A DNA stretch of 16,199 nucleotides, taken from positions 1-16,199 of the forward strand of contig JAEWGC010000010.1 in the NCBI GenBank assembly GCA_023388495.1. Direction: 5' to 3'. Positions 6,816-13,492 of the stretch are shown one piece after another. The position numbers and the translations under genes are program-made. The notes under the pieces were generated by a model. That model made no database searches. It had not been told where the DNA came from and was given only the letters and a program-made list of their open reading frames with translations. Every line of letters starts with the position of its first letter. Position 1 is the first letter of the stretch. This stretch comes from Bacillota bacterium (lineage in GTDB: Bacteria > Bacillota > Clostridia > Tissierellales > Tissierellaceae).

Positions 6816-7217
6816 ATGATAAAGACTATTACATTTGTAGTAACAGCAGCAACAGCAAGAAAAACATTAGGATATGAGGGCATTGTAGATTTAGTGAGAG
6901 TGCCAATGCAGGTAGATTTAAGCAAGTTATCAGAAACAGCACTACAACTTGTGCAGGCAGTATCTACACTAGAAAGAGCAGATGACTTGAGTAAGCTATA
7001 TGTAGAAGGACCAACTCAAAGAGAATTATTTATCAAAGCAGGAAAGTTGAAGGAGTTAGAACTCTATGAAAGAGTTTATGGGAGTGAACATTTTGATAAA
7101 CCTATTCTTATCACATGGCGTTGGGATTGTTTGAGAAGAACTGAAACACCAGAAAATTACTTTGAAAGACATGCTAAAAGAATTGAAGAAATTGGTGGTA
7201 GGCAAGTACTTAATTAG
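6816..7217 (+). CDS. Hypothetical protein, first gene of the replication operon
   Basis: A 133-residue soluble protein with ATG placed by AGGGGGATAAAC. It starts MIKTITFVVTAATARKTLGY and contains an Ile/Val-rich strand region, a helical centre (LSETALQLVQAVSTLERADD) and a basic, aromatic C-terminus with WRWDCLRRTETPENYFERH. I recognise no family. As the promoter-proximal gene ahead of the primase/helicase genes it may be an accessory replication or regulatory protein. A 30-bp perfect palindrome lies 22 bp after its stop. Confidence 0.75.
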   Translation: MIKTITFVVTAATARKTLGYEGIVDLVRVPMQVDLSKLSETALQLVQAVSTLERADDLSKLYVEGPTQRELFIKAGKLKELELYERVYGSEHFDKPILITWRWDCLRRTETPENYFERHAKRIEEIGGRQVLN

Positions 7218-7239
7218 TAAGAAGATAGGAAATAGGGTG

Positions 7240-7269
7240 AATTGTTCCATTGGATCCAATGGAACAATT
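7240..7269. repeat. 30-bp perfect palindrome between operon genes
   Basis: Fifteen bases from 7240 (AATTGTTCCATTGGA) are followed directly by their exact reverse complement, centred on GGATCC (7252-7257). It has almost no loop and no T run. As RNA it would form a long hairpin between two genes of one operon; as DNA it could be a protein-binding palindrome. Confidence 0.8.
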
Positions 7270-7270
7270 T

Positions 7271-7291
7271 CCTCAAAAAAGGCTATTGAGG
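7271..7291 (+). promoter_or_regulatory. Hairpin overlapping the ribosome binding site of the next gene
   Basis: CCTCAA (7271-7276) pairs with TTGAGG (7286-7291). The right arm includes GAGG of the GAGGTG ribosome binding site that serves the TTG start at 7300, so this small hairpin could limit translation. Confidence 0.4.
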
Positions 7292-7299
7292 TGAGTTAA

Positions 7300-7497
7300 T
7301 TGGGAGAGATATTTAGAATTCAAAGAGAAAAGGTAGAAGACTCAGAATATATTACAATAATAGTACCTAAAATTTTAGAAGCCAAGGAATTATATTGGTT
7401 AAGAGAGTATGGTATTAGAGAATTTGATAAGGGTACAGTAGATTTATTAACGGGACAAGTAGTATTAAAAGCATTTGTATCTAAAAAAAACAAATAA
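7300..7497 (+). CDS. Small hypothetical protein, paralogue of 8103-8312
   Basis: 65 residues from a TTG start set by GAGGTG 6 bp upstream; no other in-frame start is usable. The segment ITIIVPKILEAKELYWLREY, then GIREFDKGTVDLLTGQVVLK, aligns clearly with ITIPKVLETKELAILKEHGL...DEALVDLQTGIMTLK in the protein at 8103-8312. A hydrophobic strand, a helix, then a D-L-x-TG-x-x-x-LK strand pair are predicted. No known family. The two paralogues flank a very acidic protein. Confidence 0.65.
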   Translation: MGEIFRIQREKVEDSEYITIIVPKILEAKELYWLREYGIREFDKGTVDLLTGQVVLKAFVSKKNK

Positions 7498-7518
7498 AAA
7501 ATATTGGAGGAAGAAGAA

Positions 7519-8037
7519 ATGAGAGAAATAGAAAAATTAGCAGTAAAACCTTATACACCAGAGGAGATTGACAAGATAGTAAAAGAGAGTGAAGAAAAGA
7601 TAGTTGAGTATTGTAAGGAGCTTGAAATTGAGTATGCAGATAGTGGAAGATATTCAGCTTATGAAACAATGAGAGTATTATTCGATTTAAGAGATTATGA
7701 ACTTTATATGCAAGTAAAAGGGCAAGGTTTATTTCAAGAGATAGTAGAGGGAATAGAAGAAGGATTTATAGTTGAGGTATACAGTTTTGAAACAGGTAGA
7801 CTTGAGGAGATGGCTTTTGAGGGTTTAGATTGCTATGCAGGAGATAGTGAGGCAGAAAAACTATACTTTATGTATAAAAATGATGAAGTAAGTGATGAAG
7901 AATACAATGAAAGATATGTTGAAGTTATACAGCCTTGGATTGATGATTATATTGAAAATCATGTTGAGGGAATAGTAGGGATAGATATTAATTATCTTAA
8001 TGCAGTAGAAGATTATAATGATTGGTATGAAGATTAA
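7519..8037 (+). CDS. Very acidic hypothetical protein, possible DNA mimic
   Basis: 172 residues from ATG at 7519, 8 nt after GGAGG. By my count 47 residues are Asp/Glu and about 15 are Lys/Arg, spread along the chain rather than in one tail (examples: EEGFIVEVYSFETGRLEEMA and the C-terminus DYNDWYED). It is rich in Tyr and aromatic residues. Strong net negative charge in a small protein of a mobile element is the property shared by DNA-mimic antirestriction proteins (ArdA, Ocr, Gam-like inhibitors), but I see no ArdA signature, so this is only an inference. It ends 9 bp before an 11-bp hairpin and shares the operon with replication genes. Confidence 0.75.
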   Translation: MREIEKLAVKPYTPEEIDKIVKESEEKIVEYCKELEIEYADSGRYSAYETMRVLFDLRDYELYMQVKGQGLFQEIVEGIEEGFIVEVYSFETGRLEEMAFEGLDCYAGDSEAEKLYFMYKNDEVSDEEYNERYVEVIQPWIDDYIENHVEGIVGIDINYLNAVEDYNDWYED

Positions 8038-8045
8038 TAAGAATT

Positions 8046-8076
8046 GTGTAGCTGTAGGCAAATTTTACAGCTACAC
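8046..8076 (+). repeat. Intercistronic hairpin, 11-bp perfect stem
   Basis: GTGTAGCTGTA (8046-8056) pairs with TACAGCTACAC (8066-8076). No T run follows; the ribosome binding site of the next gene begins about 10 bases later. It looks like an mRNA-stabilising or processing hairpin rather than a terminator. Confidence 0.65.
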
Positions 8077-8102
8077 CGACCTTGAAAGGAGGTGAAAAAG
8101 AG

Positions 8103-8312
8103 ATGCTAGAGAATATAAAGATTTTAAAAGAGGTTACAGAAGATAACCTTGAAACAGTCACTATAACTATACCTAAAGTGCTTGAAACAAAAGAGTTAGC
8201 AATATTAAAAGAGCATGGTTTACAGGGGTTTGACGAGGCTTTAGTAGATTTACAAACAGGGATAATGACCTTGAAAGTAGCTTATGAAACTTATTATAAG
8301 GGTGAGTGGTAG
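8103..8312 (+). CDS. Small hypothetical protein, paralogue of 7300-7497
   Basis: 69 residues from ATG at 8103, chosen because AAAGGAGGTG lies 8 nt upstream; the TTG at 8082 lies upstream of that SD. The core VTITIPKVLETKELAILKEH, then GLQGFDEALVDLQTGIMTLK, matches the protein at 7300. Function unknown. Its stop is 1 bp from the next ATG (8314), which implies translational coupling. Confidence 0.7.
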   Translation: MLENIKILKEVTEDNLETVTITIPKVLETKELAILKEHGLQGFDEALVDLQTGIMTLKVAYETYYKGEW

Positions 8313-8313
8313 A

Positions 8314-9123
8314 ATGGGTGGAGAGAAAGACAATCTAGTAATCCCTTCTTGCTTAGGGCTACTAGATTGTTTCAATACAAAGAAAAACAGATATAGCAAG
8401 GAAAGTCTTTGCCACTTAGTTACTGATGATGCAGTCAATACAATTTTCATTATCTCTTTATTCAGTTATATATACCACTATTGTGACAGAAAAGATACTG
8501 ATACATATGAAATAAAGTTATCAACCTTAAAGCAGTTTAGAGGACAAACGCATGGGAGTAAAGGATTTGATATAAAAGCAGAATTAGAAAAGTTGAATAA
8601 TATTAATTGTTATTGGCAGGACCTAGATATTGATAGATTAGCAGAAGTAAAGATAAAAGGTAGAAAAGCAATTATACAATCAAGATATTTTAGTGAAATA
8701 TTTAAGGCAATGAAATATCTTACTAGAAAGTTAGATAGTACATATAGTTCAAGTTATACAAGTTTAATTAATAGAGAAATACTTATAGAAAGAAATCGTT
8801 CAGCAATAGAGATAACTATTGAAATCTGTAAATTAGTTGAAAGAAGAGGAGCATTAGCAGAGGGACAAACTGCACACCTTGCTATTAATACCTTAATAGC
8901 AAGGTGCCCTACCCTTTCTTTTAAAATAGATAGTACAAGTACTATAAGTAGAAAAAATCAGATTTTGAGAGAAGATTTAAACAAGGCGATTGAGTTATTA
9001 AAGACTAAGACAAGGATATATAAGGTCTTTGAAGATTTAATGATTACTAAACCAGAAAAAATAGCAGTAAATAAAGAGGGGAAAATTTTGATTGAACATA
9101 ATGGGAGGAACATAGGGAAATGA
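8314..9123 (+). CDS. Candidate replication initiator, unknown family
   Basis: 269 residues from ATG at 8314 (AGGGTGAG about 9 nt upstream; the in-frame ATG at 8284 lies inside the previous gene and lacks an SD). The protein is basic and helical, with a central stretch NREILIERNRSAIEITIEIC followed by KLVERRG, and a C-terminal region DLNKAIELLKTKTRIYKVFE that resembles a winged-helix DNA-binding segment. It sits directly upstream of the primase with a 4-bp ATGA overlap. Position, size and winged-helix look suggest an initiator that binds the iterons at 5180 and 11634, but no recognised Rep motif is visible. The first codons (8330-8370) form a strong intragenic hairpin. Confidence 0.6.
   Translation: MGGEKDNLVIPSCLGLLDCFNTKKNRYSKESLCHLVTDDAVNTIFIISLFSYIYHYCDRKDTDTYEIKLSTLKQFRGQTHGSKGFDIKAELEKLNNINCYWQDLDIDRLAEVKIKGRKAIIQSRYFSEIFKAMKYLTRKLDSTYSSSYTSLINREILIERNRSAIEITIEICKLVERRGALAEGQTAHLAINTLIARCPTLSFKIDSTSTISRKNQILREDLNKAIELLKTKTRIYKVFEDLMITKPEKIAVNKEGKILIEHNGRNIGK
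8330..8370 (+). promoter_or_regulatory. Hairpin inside the first codons of the 8314 gene
   Basis: ACAATCTAGTA (8330-8340) pairs with TACTAGATTGT (8360-8370), and CCCT (8343-8346) with AGGG (8355-8358) inside it. It lies 16 bp after the start codon and may slow or tune translation of the candidate initiator. Confidence 0.5.
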
Positions 9124-10379
9124 GAAAGATTAAGGGGATTAACAACTTAGCAGCTTTAATGCTTATGGTTTTAGGATTTGACTATAAAAGTGGTGAAAAT
9201 CTGATAAGTAAAAAAGAGTTTATGGATGCTAGCTTTAGTGAGAGAGTTGAGATGCTAAAGGTTAGATTTGAACAAAATCTAATTGAGCATAAGGATATTT
9301 TAATCGCAAGATTAGATAATCATATATATGAAGATGAAGAACAAAAGGAATTATTTAAAGAAATGATATCTATATCTGAGGCCATAGAGGCTACTTGTAA
9401 TAAGAAGAAGGGAAAGAAGGCAGAGAAACCAGTGCTGTTTAAGTGTTTTTTACATAATGACAGTAACCCAAGTATGTCATGGTCTGCGACACAACATGGT
9501 TTTTACTGTTTTAGTTGCAGTAAAGGAAATAAGGTATTTGATTTATTTGATTTTCTCAAATTGATTTATGGATTTAAAGGGTCAGATGCTTTCAAAAAGG
9601 CTTTTAAGATAGCGGTGGAGGCTTATGTAGAAGATAGTAGTAAGATTGAAAATGTTTTTATAGAGAGAAGTAATGATAGGCATACAAACTATATACCCTA
9701 CACAAAGGAAATGAATAGAGTTAGGCATTGGACTTTTCATTATCCTATTGAAAAAGATATACCAGCCTTGAAAAAATTAGAGGAAAGAGGTATTTCATTG
9801 GTAACAGCAAAGAGAATGTCGGTAATGACCTGGTATCCTACAATAGATAATTCACCTATTGGTTTATGTTATTGGATATTTCTTAATGATGATGGCAGTT
9901 ACACAAGGAGATTGGCAACTATAAATAAAGATATGAATACAGGAGAATGTGCTAGAAAGTGGTGGAACCCCTCTAATAAACCTATAGGGATATTTAATAC
10001 AAGAGTTTTGGACCATTGTAGACAATTTAAAGAAGTATGTTTTGTAACTGAGAGTGCTATAGATGCAATGAGCTGTGAAGAACTAGGATTTCATGCAGTT
10101 GGGCTTAATAGTATCAATAATCTATCAAAGTTTTTTACTGAATATGTAGACAAGCATTCTGATATTATGCTGATTTGTTTAACTGACAATGATAGGGCAG
10201 GCAAAGGTAGTATAGAAGAGTTTAAAAAAAGAAATTTATTTGTTCCCAATTATGAAGATTGGTTGAGTAGATATAAGGATATTAATGAGGCTTTAATAGG
10301 AGATAGAAAAGAAACATTGTGGGAATTGCAAAGATTAGAGAAAGAAGCAAAAGGATTTTATAAAAGGGGAGGTATATAG
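9120..10379 (+). CDS. DnaG-like primase with CHC2 zinc finger and TOPRIM domain
   Basis: 419 residues, synthesising RNA primers for replication of the element. The zinc ligands are C109, H112, C130 and C133 (KCFLHND...FYCFSCSKGN), the CHC2 pattern of DnaG and phage primases. The TOPRIM catalytic site is E311 (VCFVTESAID) with D356 and D358 (LTDNDRAGKG), and KDINEAL near the end is the usual closing motif of phage/plasmid primases. The N-terminal 100 residues are unassigned. ATG overlaps the previous stop by 4 bp, with GGGAGG upstream. The helicase gene follows 3 bp later. Confidence 0.9.
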   Translation: MRKIKGINNLAALMLMVLGFDYKSGENLISKKEFMDASFSERVEMLKVRFEQNLIEHKDILIARLDNHIYEDEEQKELFKEMISISEAIEATCNKKKGKKAEKPVLFKCFLHNDSNPSMSWSATQHGFYCFSCSKGNKVFDLFDFLKLIYGFKGSDAFKKAFKIAVEAYVEDSSKIENVFIERSNDRHTNYIPYTKEMNRVRHWTFHYPIEKDIPALKKLEERGISLVTAKRMSVMTWYPTIDNSPIGLCYWIFLNDDGSYTRRLATINKDMNTGECARKWWNPSNKPIGIFNTRVLDHCRQFKEVCFVTESAIDAMSCEELGFHAVGLNSINNLSKFFTEYVDKHSDIMLICLTDNDRAGKGSIEEFKKRNLFVPNYEDWLSRYKDINEALIGDRKETLWELQRLEKEAKGFYKRGGI

Positions 10380-10382
10380 GAG

Positions 10383-11630
10383 ATGGCTAAAGAAGTGGAT
10401 TTGAGTAATATAAATATGGGACCGATAGTATTTGGCGGTGGTATCGGGTTCGATAGTGAGCAGGATTTACCTGCTCCACCAACACCTCAGATAGAATTTA
10501 ACAAAGAAAAAAACATAGTGACAGAAGCCACAGAAGAAGATTTAAGAGAAGAGAAACAGGTAATCGAAGTAGAATATCAAGAAGATTGCAATTATGATAT
10601 ATCAGCAATAGAGAGTTTAGGGATTGGTAGCTCAAGTTATTTAGAGAGATTGGCAGAAAGAATTAAGGAAAGACCAGCTAAGATTTCAACAGGTATTGAA
10701 GATTTAGATTTTGTTACAGGTGGGGGCTGGCCCACTGGCATCAGTGCAGTAGCGGCCTCACCTAATATCGGAAAGACTACTATATTGATGCAATCAGCAG
10801 CAGCTATGGCTATGCAAGGTGTAGCAGTTGTTTATATTACATATGATATGAGAGAGTTAGATTTGACAGCAAAAGCAATAAGTCATACATCCTATAGGCT
10901 ATTTGGTGAGGGTTGCTATACCATTAGTGATATCTTAAATAAAGATATATTAGGTAATGAAGATGATAAATCTAAAAAAGTAATAACAGAAGTTGGTAGA
11001 ACACAAAAATACTTACATATAAGAGATTTAATCTATGACCCAGAGTTTGATAAGTTTTGTAATAGTAGTGCAGAATTGCAGCAGTTAAATAAGATACAGA
11101 GGATATTTCATGTGTACTCTTCTATTTATAAAAATGTTGTTTTTATTTGTGATAGTTTACAGCAGATAGCAGGGTTTAGACATGGTAGTAGTGGTAAGGA
11201 AAGTGTAGACAAGCAGTTACAAGAATTTAAAGGATTGAGTACATATTATGAAGTACCTTTAATATTGATTAGTACCTTGAATAGAAGTGCATATAGCAAG
11301 AATGCAGATATAGAAATGTCAGGGTTGAAAGAGAGTGGCAATCTTGAGTTTGACAGTGATTTGATACTTATACTTCAACCAAAATTTATAAAAGATAAAG
11401 ATATAGATATGACTATGGATAAGTCTAGAGAATTAGATTATAGAGATATTACTATTAAGTGTATCAAATCAAGGGATAGTGGATATAGAGAAAAGACTAT
11501 GACATTATATGCTCCTGGTTGCACCTTTATTGAGTATGAGGAAGATAAAGAGGATAGTGGTAAAGGTGTTGAAAAGAGTAAGAAAAAAGAGTATAGCAGA
11601 AAACCACCATGGAATGAGGGTTATATGTAA
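10383..11630 (+). CDS. DnaB/RecA-fold replicative helicase-like ATPase
   Basis: 415 residues. Residues 100-124 (STGIEDLDFVTGGGWPTG) are the DnaB/RecA-like lead-in. Walker A is ASPNIGKTT at 125-133 (K131, T132). Walker B is VVFICD with D257. Further on, PLILISTLNR and ESGNLEFDSDLILIL match the DnaB motif that carries the polar-sensor residues. The first 95 residues are acidic and disordered-looking, in place of the DnaB N-terminal domain, so this is a shortened phage/plasmid-type helicase. It starts 3 bp after the primase with GGGGAGG 10 nt upstream, so the pair is co-translated. The lysine-rich C-terminus runs straight into origin-like site B. Confidence 0.85.
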   Translation: MAKEVDLSNINMGPIVFGGGIGFDSEQDLPAPPTPQIEFNKEKNIVTEATEEDLREEKQVIEVEYQEDCNYDISAIESLGIGSSSYLERLAERIKERPAKISTGIEDLDFVTGGGWPTGISAVAASPNIGKTTILMQSAAAMAMQGVAVVYITYDMRELDLTAKAISHTSYRLFGEGCYTISDILNKDILGNEDDKSKKVITEVGRTQKYLHIRDLIYDPEFDKFCNSSAELQQLNKIQRIFHVYSSIYKNVVFICDSLQQIAGFRHGSSGKESVDKQLQEFKGLSTYYEVPLILISTLNRSAYSKNADIEMSGLKESGNLEFDSDLILILQPKFIKDKDIDMTMDKSRELDYRDITIKCIKSRDSGYREKTMTLYAPGCTFIEYEEDKEDSGKGVEKSKKKEYSRKPPWNEGYM

Positions 11631-11633
11631 ATT

Positions 11634-11696
11634 GTGAGGAAAGGTTATTTAAAAATGTGGGGAACCCTTATATTTTTGGTGGGGAAAGGTTATATT
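11634..11696 (+). repeat. Three iterons with 22-23-bp period (site B)
   Basis: GTGAGGAAAGGTTATTT (11634-11650), GTGGGGAACCCTTATATT (11657-11674) and GTGGGGAAAGGTTATATT (11679-11696), starting 23 and 22 bp apart. They are reverse complements of the site A iterons with a few changes. Confidence 0.65.
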
Positions 11697-11772
11697 TTTT
11701 AGGTGGTTTAATTGGGGATTTTCTTTCTGGGTCTATCTATTTGTTTTCAAGGTTGTTCTCTAATATAGGTTA

Positions 11773-11801
11773 ATACAAATGGCACGTAGTGCCATTTGTA
11801 T
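11773..11801. repeat. Hairpin B1, 13-bp perfect stem
   Basis: ATACAAATGGCAC (11773-11785), loop GTA, exact reverse complement 11789-11801. It corresponds to hairpin A2 in site A, with stem bases changed on both sides so that pairing is kept (AGT/ACT there, TG/CA here). Confidence 0.75.
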
Positions 11802-11813
11802 ATATAAATAATA

Positions 11814-11844
11814 TGTAAATATGAGGCGAAGCCTCATATTTACA
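11814..11844. repeat. Hairpin B2, 14-bp perfect stem
   Basis: TGTAAATATGAGGC (11814-11827), loop GAA, exact reverse complement 11831-11844. It corresponds in position to hairpin A1, with a different sequence. Confidence 0.75.
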
Positions 11845-11881
11845 ATCCTATGTGTTAAATATAAGAACCGTGAAATAGATA

Positions 11882-11910
11882 AGGGACAAGACCCTTAATA
11901 GGTCTTCCCT
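11882..11910 (+). terminator. Hairpin at the right edge of site B
   Basis: AGGG-ac-AAGACC (11882-11893) pairs with GGTCTTCCCT (11901-11910), with a 2-nt bulge. The following bases CCCATTTCT have only a short T run. It may weakly terminate the replication operon. Confidence 0.35.
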
Positions 11911-12007
11911 CCCATTTCTAAAAGTGGTGAAGTAGAAAACACTAGAGGATATAGTCAATTATGAGATAAAAGAGTAAGATATTGCTCTTTGAAAGGGGGT
12001 GAAAAAG

Positions 12008-12214
12008 TTGAGACAAAATAATAATTTTCAGCAAGGAACAATAGGTAATTCTATGAAGTTCGGGGATATAGAAACACCTGAACAAGTGTCAAAAGAATAT
12101 GAGGAACTAAAAAAGTTTGCAAAGGAACAAAAAGGTAAATATCAAAAAAATCATAACCGAGACCCACATCAAGTTTACATAGAGGATGTAGAAGATGTAC
12201 AAGAGCAATCTTAG
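12008..12214 (+). CDS. Small hydrophilic hypothetical protein
   Basis: 68 residues from a TTG start at 12008, chosen because the GGGGG of the ribosome binding site ends 8 nt upstream; the in-frame GTG at 11999 overlaps that SD. It is rich in Gln, Asn, Lys and Glu, with no hydrophobic core (GDIETPEQVSKEYEELKKFA) and an acidic end VYIEDVEDVQEQS. Probably a small helical or disordered protein. No family recognised. A strong terminator follows. Confidence 0.55.
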   Translation: MRQNNNFQQGTIGNSMKFGDIETPEQVSKEYEELKKFAKEQKGKYQKNHNRDPHQVYIEDVEDVQEQS

Positions 12215-12228
12215 ATAACAGAAACAAT

Positions 12229-12275
12229 ATCCCCAATGTTTTATTAGAACCAATGAAACATTGGGGATTATTTAT
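12229..12275 (+). terminator. Intrinsic terminator after the 12008 gene
   Basis: ATCCCCAATGTTT (12229-12241) pairs perfectly with AAACATTGGGGAT (12256-12268), followed by TATTTATT. This 13-bp stem ends the small-gene transcript. Confidence 0.75.
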
Positions 12276-12287
12276 TCATACGAAATA

Positions 12288-12316
12288 TTGGTATTAAGTT
12301 TTATGCATTTTAATAT
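12288..12316 (+). promoter_or_regulatory. Candidate promoter for the 12431-13218 gene pair
   Basis: TTGGTA (12288-12293), a 17-bp spacer, TAATAT (12311-12316). Each hexamer matches consensus at four of six positions. It lies just after a terminator and before two genes, the expected place for a promoter. Confidence 0.4.
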
Positions 12317-12430
12317 TTGTACAGTTGAAATATAAAAACAACTAAAAAAGAACTTTAAGAAGACATGAAGTTTAAGAGGCTACAGAAAGAACTATATTAA
12401 ATAACTATAAAAAGAGAGGAAGTGAAAGAA

Positions 12431-12880
12431 ATGTTAAATCAAGAAACACAGTCATTCAACAATCTACCAAGTGCAATAATAAAAATCCCAATAACTCAAC
12501 CAGTAGCAGCATTATTACTGCACTTATGTAATCATAGAATTGGTGCAGTAAATATTAGTTTAGAGGATTTAAGAGTAGATGGAGCCCAATTAGTTATTTC
12601 TTCAATAGTTAACAGTGATACTAACAAAGATAAGAATATATTTGCTATCTATGAAAATGATGAATTCAAGCATTTAAAGAAGCTTGTAAATCGACTAATT
12701 GAAGAAAAGTTTGCAGAAGATGATGAGGAGTACATAAGGTATTACAGTGATTTTGATGAAGATGACCTAGAAAATCAAGAATTAGAGGAAGAAATCTTGA
12801 GAGAATTAGAAACAGATGAAAAAGATTGGGGTAAGCATTGGGGAGATAAGTGGGGAGTTAACAAGATATTAGATTTCTAA
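12431..12880 (+). CDS. Acidic hypothetical protein
   Basis: 149 residues from ATG at 12431 (GAGAGGA about 10 nt upstream; the GTG at 12422 is too close to the SD). The N-terminal half has hydrophobic strands and a helix (ITQPVAALLLHLCNHRIGAV, ISLEDLRVDGAQLVISSIV). The C-terminal half is strongly acidic (FDEDDLENQELEEEILRELE) and ends in a Trp/Lys/Gly segment, KHWGDKWGVNKILDF. No family recognised. It is followed by a 9-bp hairpin without a T run and by the gene at 12922. Confidence 0.7.
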   Translation: MLNQETQSFNNLPSAIIKIPITQPVAALLLHLCNHRIGAVNISLEDLRVDGAQLVISSIVNSDTNKDKNIFAIYENDEFKHLKKLVNRLIEEKFAEDDEEYIRYYSDFDEDDLENQELEEEILRELETDEKDWGKHWGDKWGVNKILDF

Positions 12881-12900
12881 GTAGGGCATTTTGCCCTACT
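12880..12900 (+). repeat. Intercistronic hairpin, 9-bp stem
   Basis: AGTAGGGCA (12880-12888) and TGCCCTACT (12892-12900), loop TTT, begin at the last base of the upstream stop codon. No T run follows, and the next ribosome binding site (AAAGGGTG) comes 7 bp later. It resembles the hairpins at 7240-7269 and 8046-8076. Confidence 0.65.
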
Positions 12901-12921
12901 ACCTTAGAAAGGGTGAGTAAG

Positions 12922-13218
12922 ATGCAAAAACAAATAATTAGGGGAACAGGAAAAAATACATTTAGTTATGAGGAAGGTACAGACCTTGCACTTATGACTA
13001 ACAATAATAGGATTACTAAAAGAATACTTAGTTTACTACTAAAAAGATACACTCTACTTATAGAGCTAAAAGATAAGACATTGATATCGGCTACATATAA
13101 GGATACAAAAATAATAGGTAGAACAGCAGAAGATATTTTACTAGTTTATGATGGGTTATCAAGGGAAGAAGTTGAGATTTACATAGATGATATAAGAATA
13201 GTAAGAGTTTATAAGTAG
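12922..13218 (+). CDS. Small hypothetical protein
   Basis: 98 residues from ATG at 12922 (AAAGGGTG about 6 nt upstream; the in-frame GTG at 12913 is part of that SD). Basic N-terminus MQKQIIRGTGKNTFSYEEGT, then NRITKRILSLLLKRYTLLIE and alternating strands ISATYKDTKIIG...VEIYIDDIRIVRVYK, which suggests a small mixed alpha/beta domain. No family recognised. Probably co-transcribed with 12431-12880. Confidence 0.65.
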   Translation: MQKQIIRGTGKNTFSYEEGTDLALMTNNNRITKRILSLLLKRYTLLIELKDKTLISATYKDTKIIGRTAEDILLVYDGLSREEVEIYIDDIRIVRVYK

Positions 13219-13240
13219 AAAAACGATAAGAAGTAAAATG

Positions 13241-13265
13241 GGGATTTTGGCAATCCTGAAATCCC
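13241..13265 (+). terminator. Hairpin after the 12922 gene
   Basis: GGGATTT (13241-13247) pairs with AAATCCC (13259-13265), 22 bp after the stop. The sequence after it, TATAGTTTTAGG, has a short T run, so it may terminate weakly. A separate AT-rich hairpin, CTTCATA/TATGAAG, lies at 13319-13341. Confidence 0.35.
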
Positions 13266-13403
13266 TATAGTTTTAGGATTATATAAATAGAGGTTATGAT
13301 AGACTTTCCCAAAATTATCTTCATATTTTATTTTTATGAAGTATGTACATATGGAATGTGAAATATGAAAATTAGATTATGATTTTAGTTTCGGGAAACT
13401 GTT

Positions 13404-13472
13404 TTGGGAAAAGGATATAGGATTATTATAATAACTAGAGATTTTAGTATCTTCAATATCTCTAGAGATTTT
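13404..13472 (+). promoter_or_regulatory. Promoter and dyad/direct repeat upstream of the recombinase-like gene
   Basis: TTGGGA (13404-13409), a 17-bp spacer and a perfect TATAAT (13427-13432). At the expected start of transcription lie CTAGAGAT (13435-13442) with its reverse complement ATCTCTAG (13458-13465), and the direct repeat CTAGAGATTTT at 13435 and 13462. These are good operator candidates for the DNA-binding protein encoded just downstream. Confidence 0.6.
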
Positions 13473-13492
13473 GGAAAAGGGGGAAATGAAAG

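Larger units (their letters stand above)
11634..11872 (+). other. Origin-like site B
   Basis: In order: three GTGGGGAAAGG-type iterons (11634-11696), CAAGGTT (11748-11754), TAATATAGGTTAATACAAA, two perfect hairpins (11773-11801 and 11814-11844), and AACCGTG (11866-11872), a near-match to the AACCTTG arm. This is the same set of parts as site A at 5031-5219 but in the opposite orientation. It starts only 4 bp after the helicase stop. Likely a replication origin or a second cis site needed by the primase/helicase system. Confidence 0.6.

Noticed and set aside
13404..13432. GGGAAAAGGATATAGG as an additional origin iteron
   Set aside because: It resembles the iteron core but overlaps a well-spaced promoter and has no 22-bp-spaced partner.
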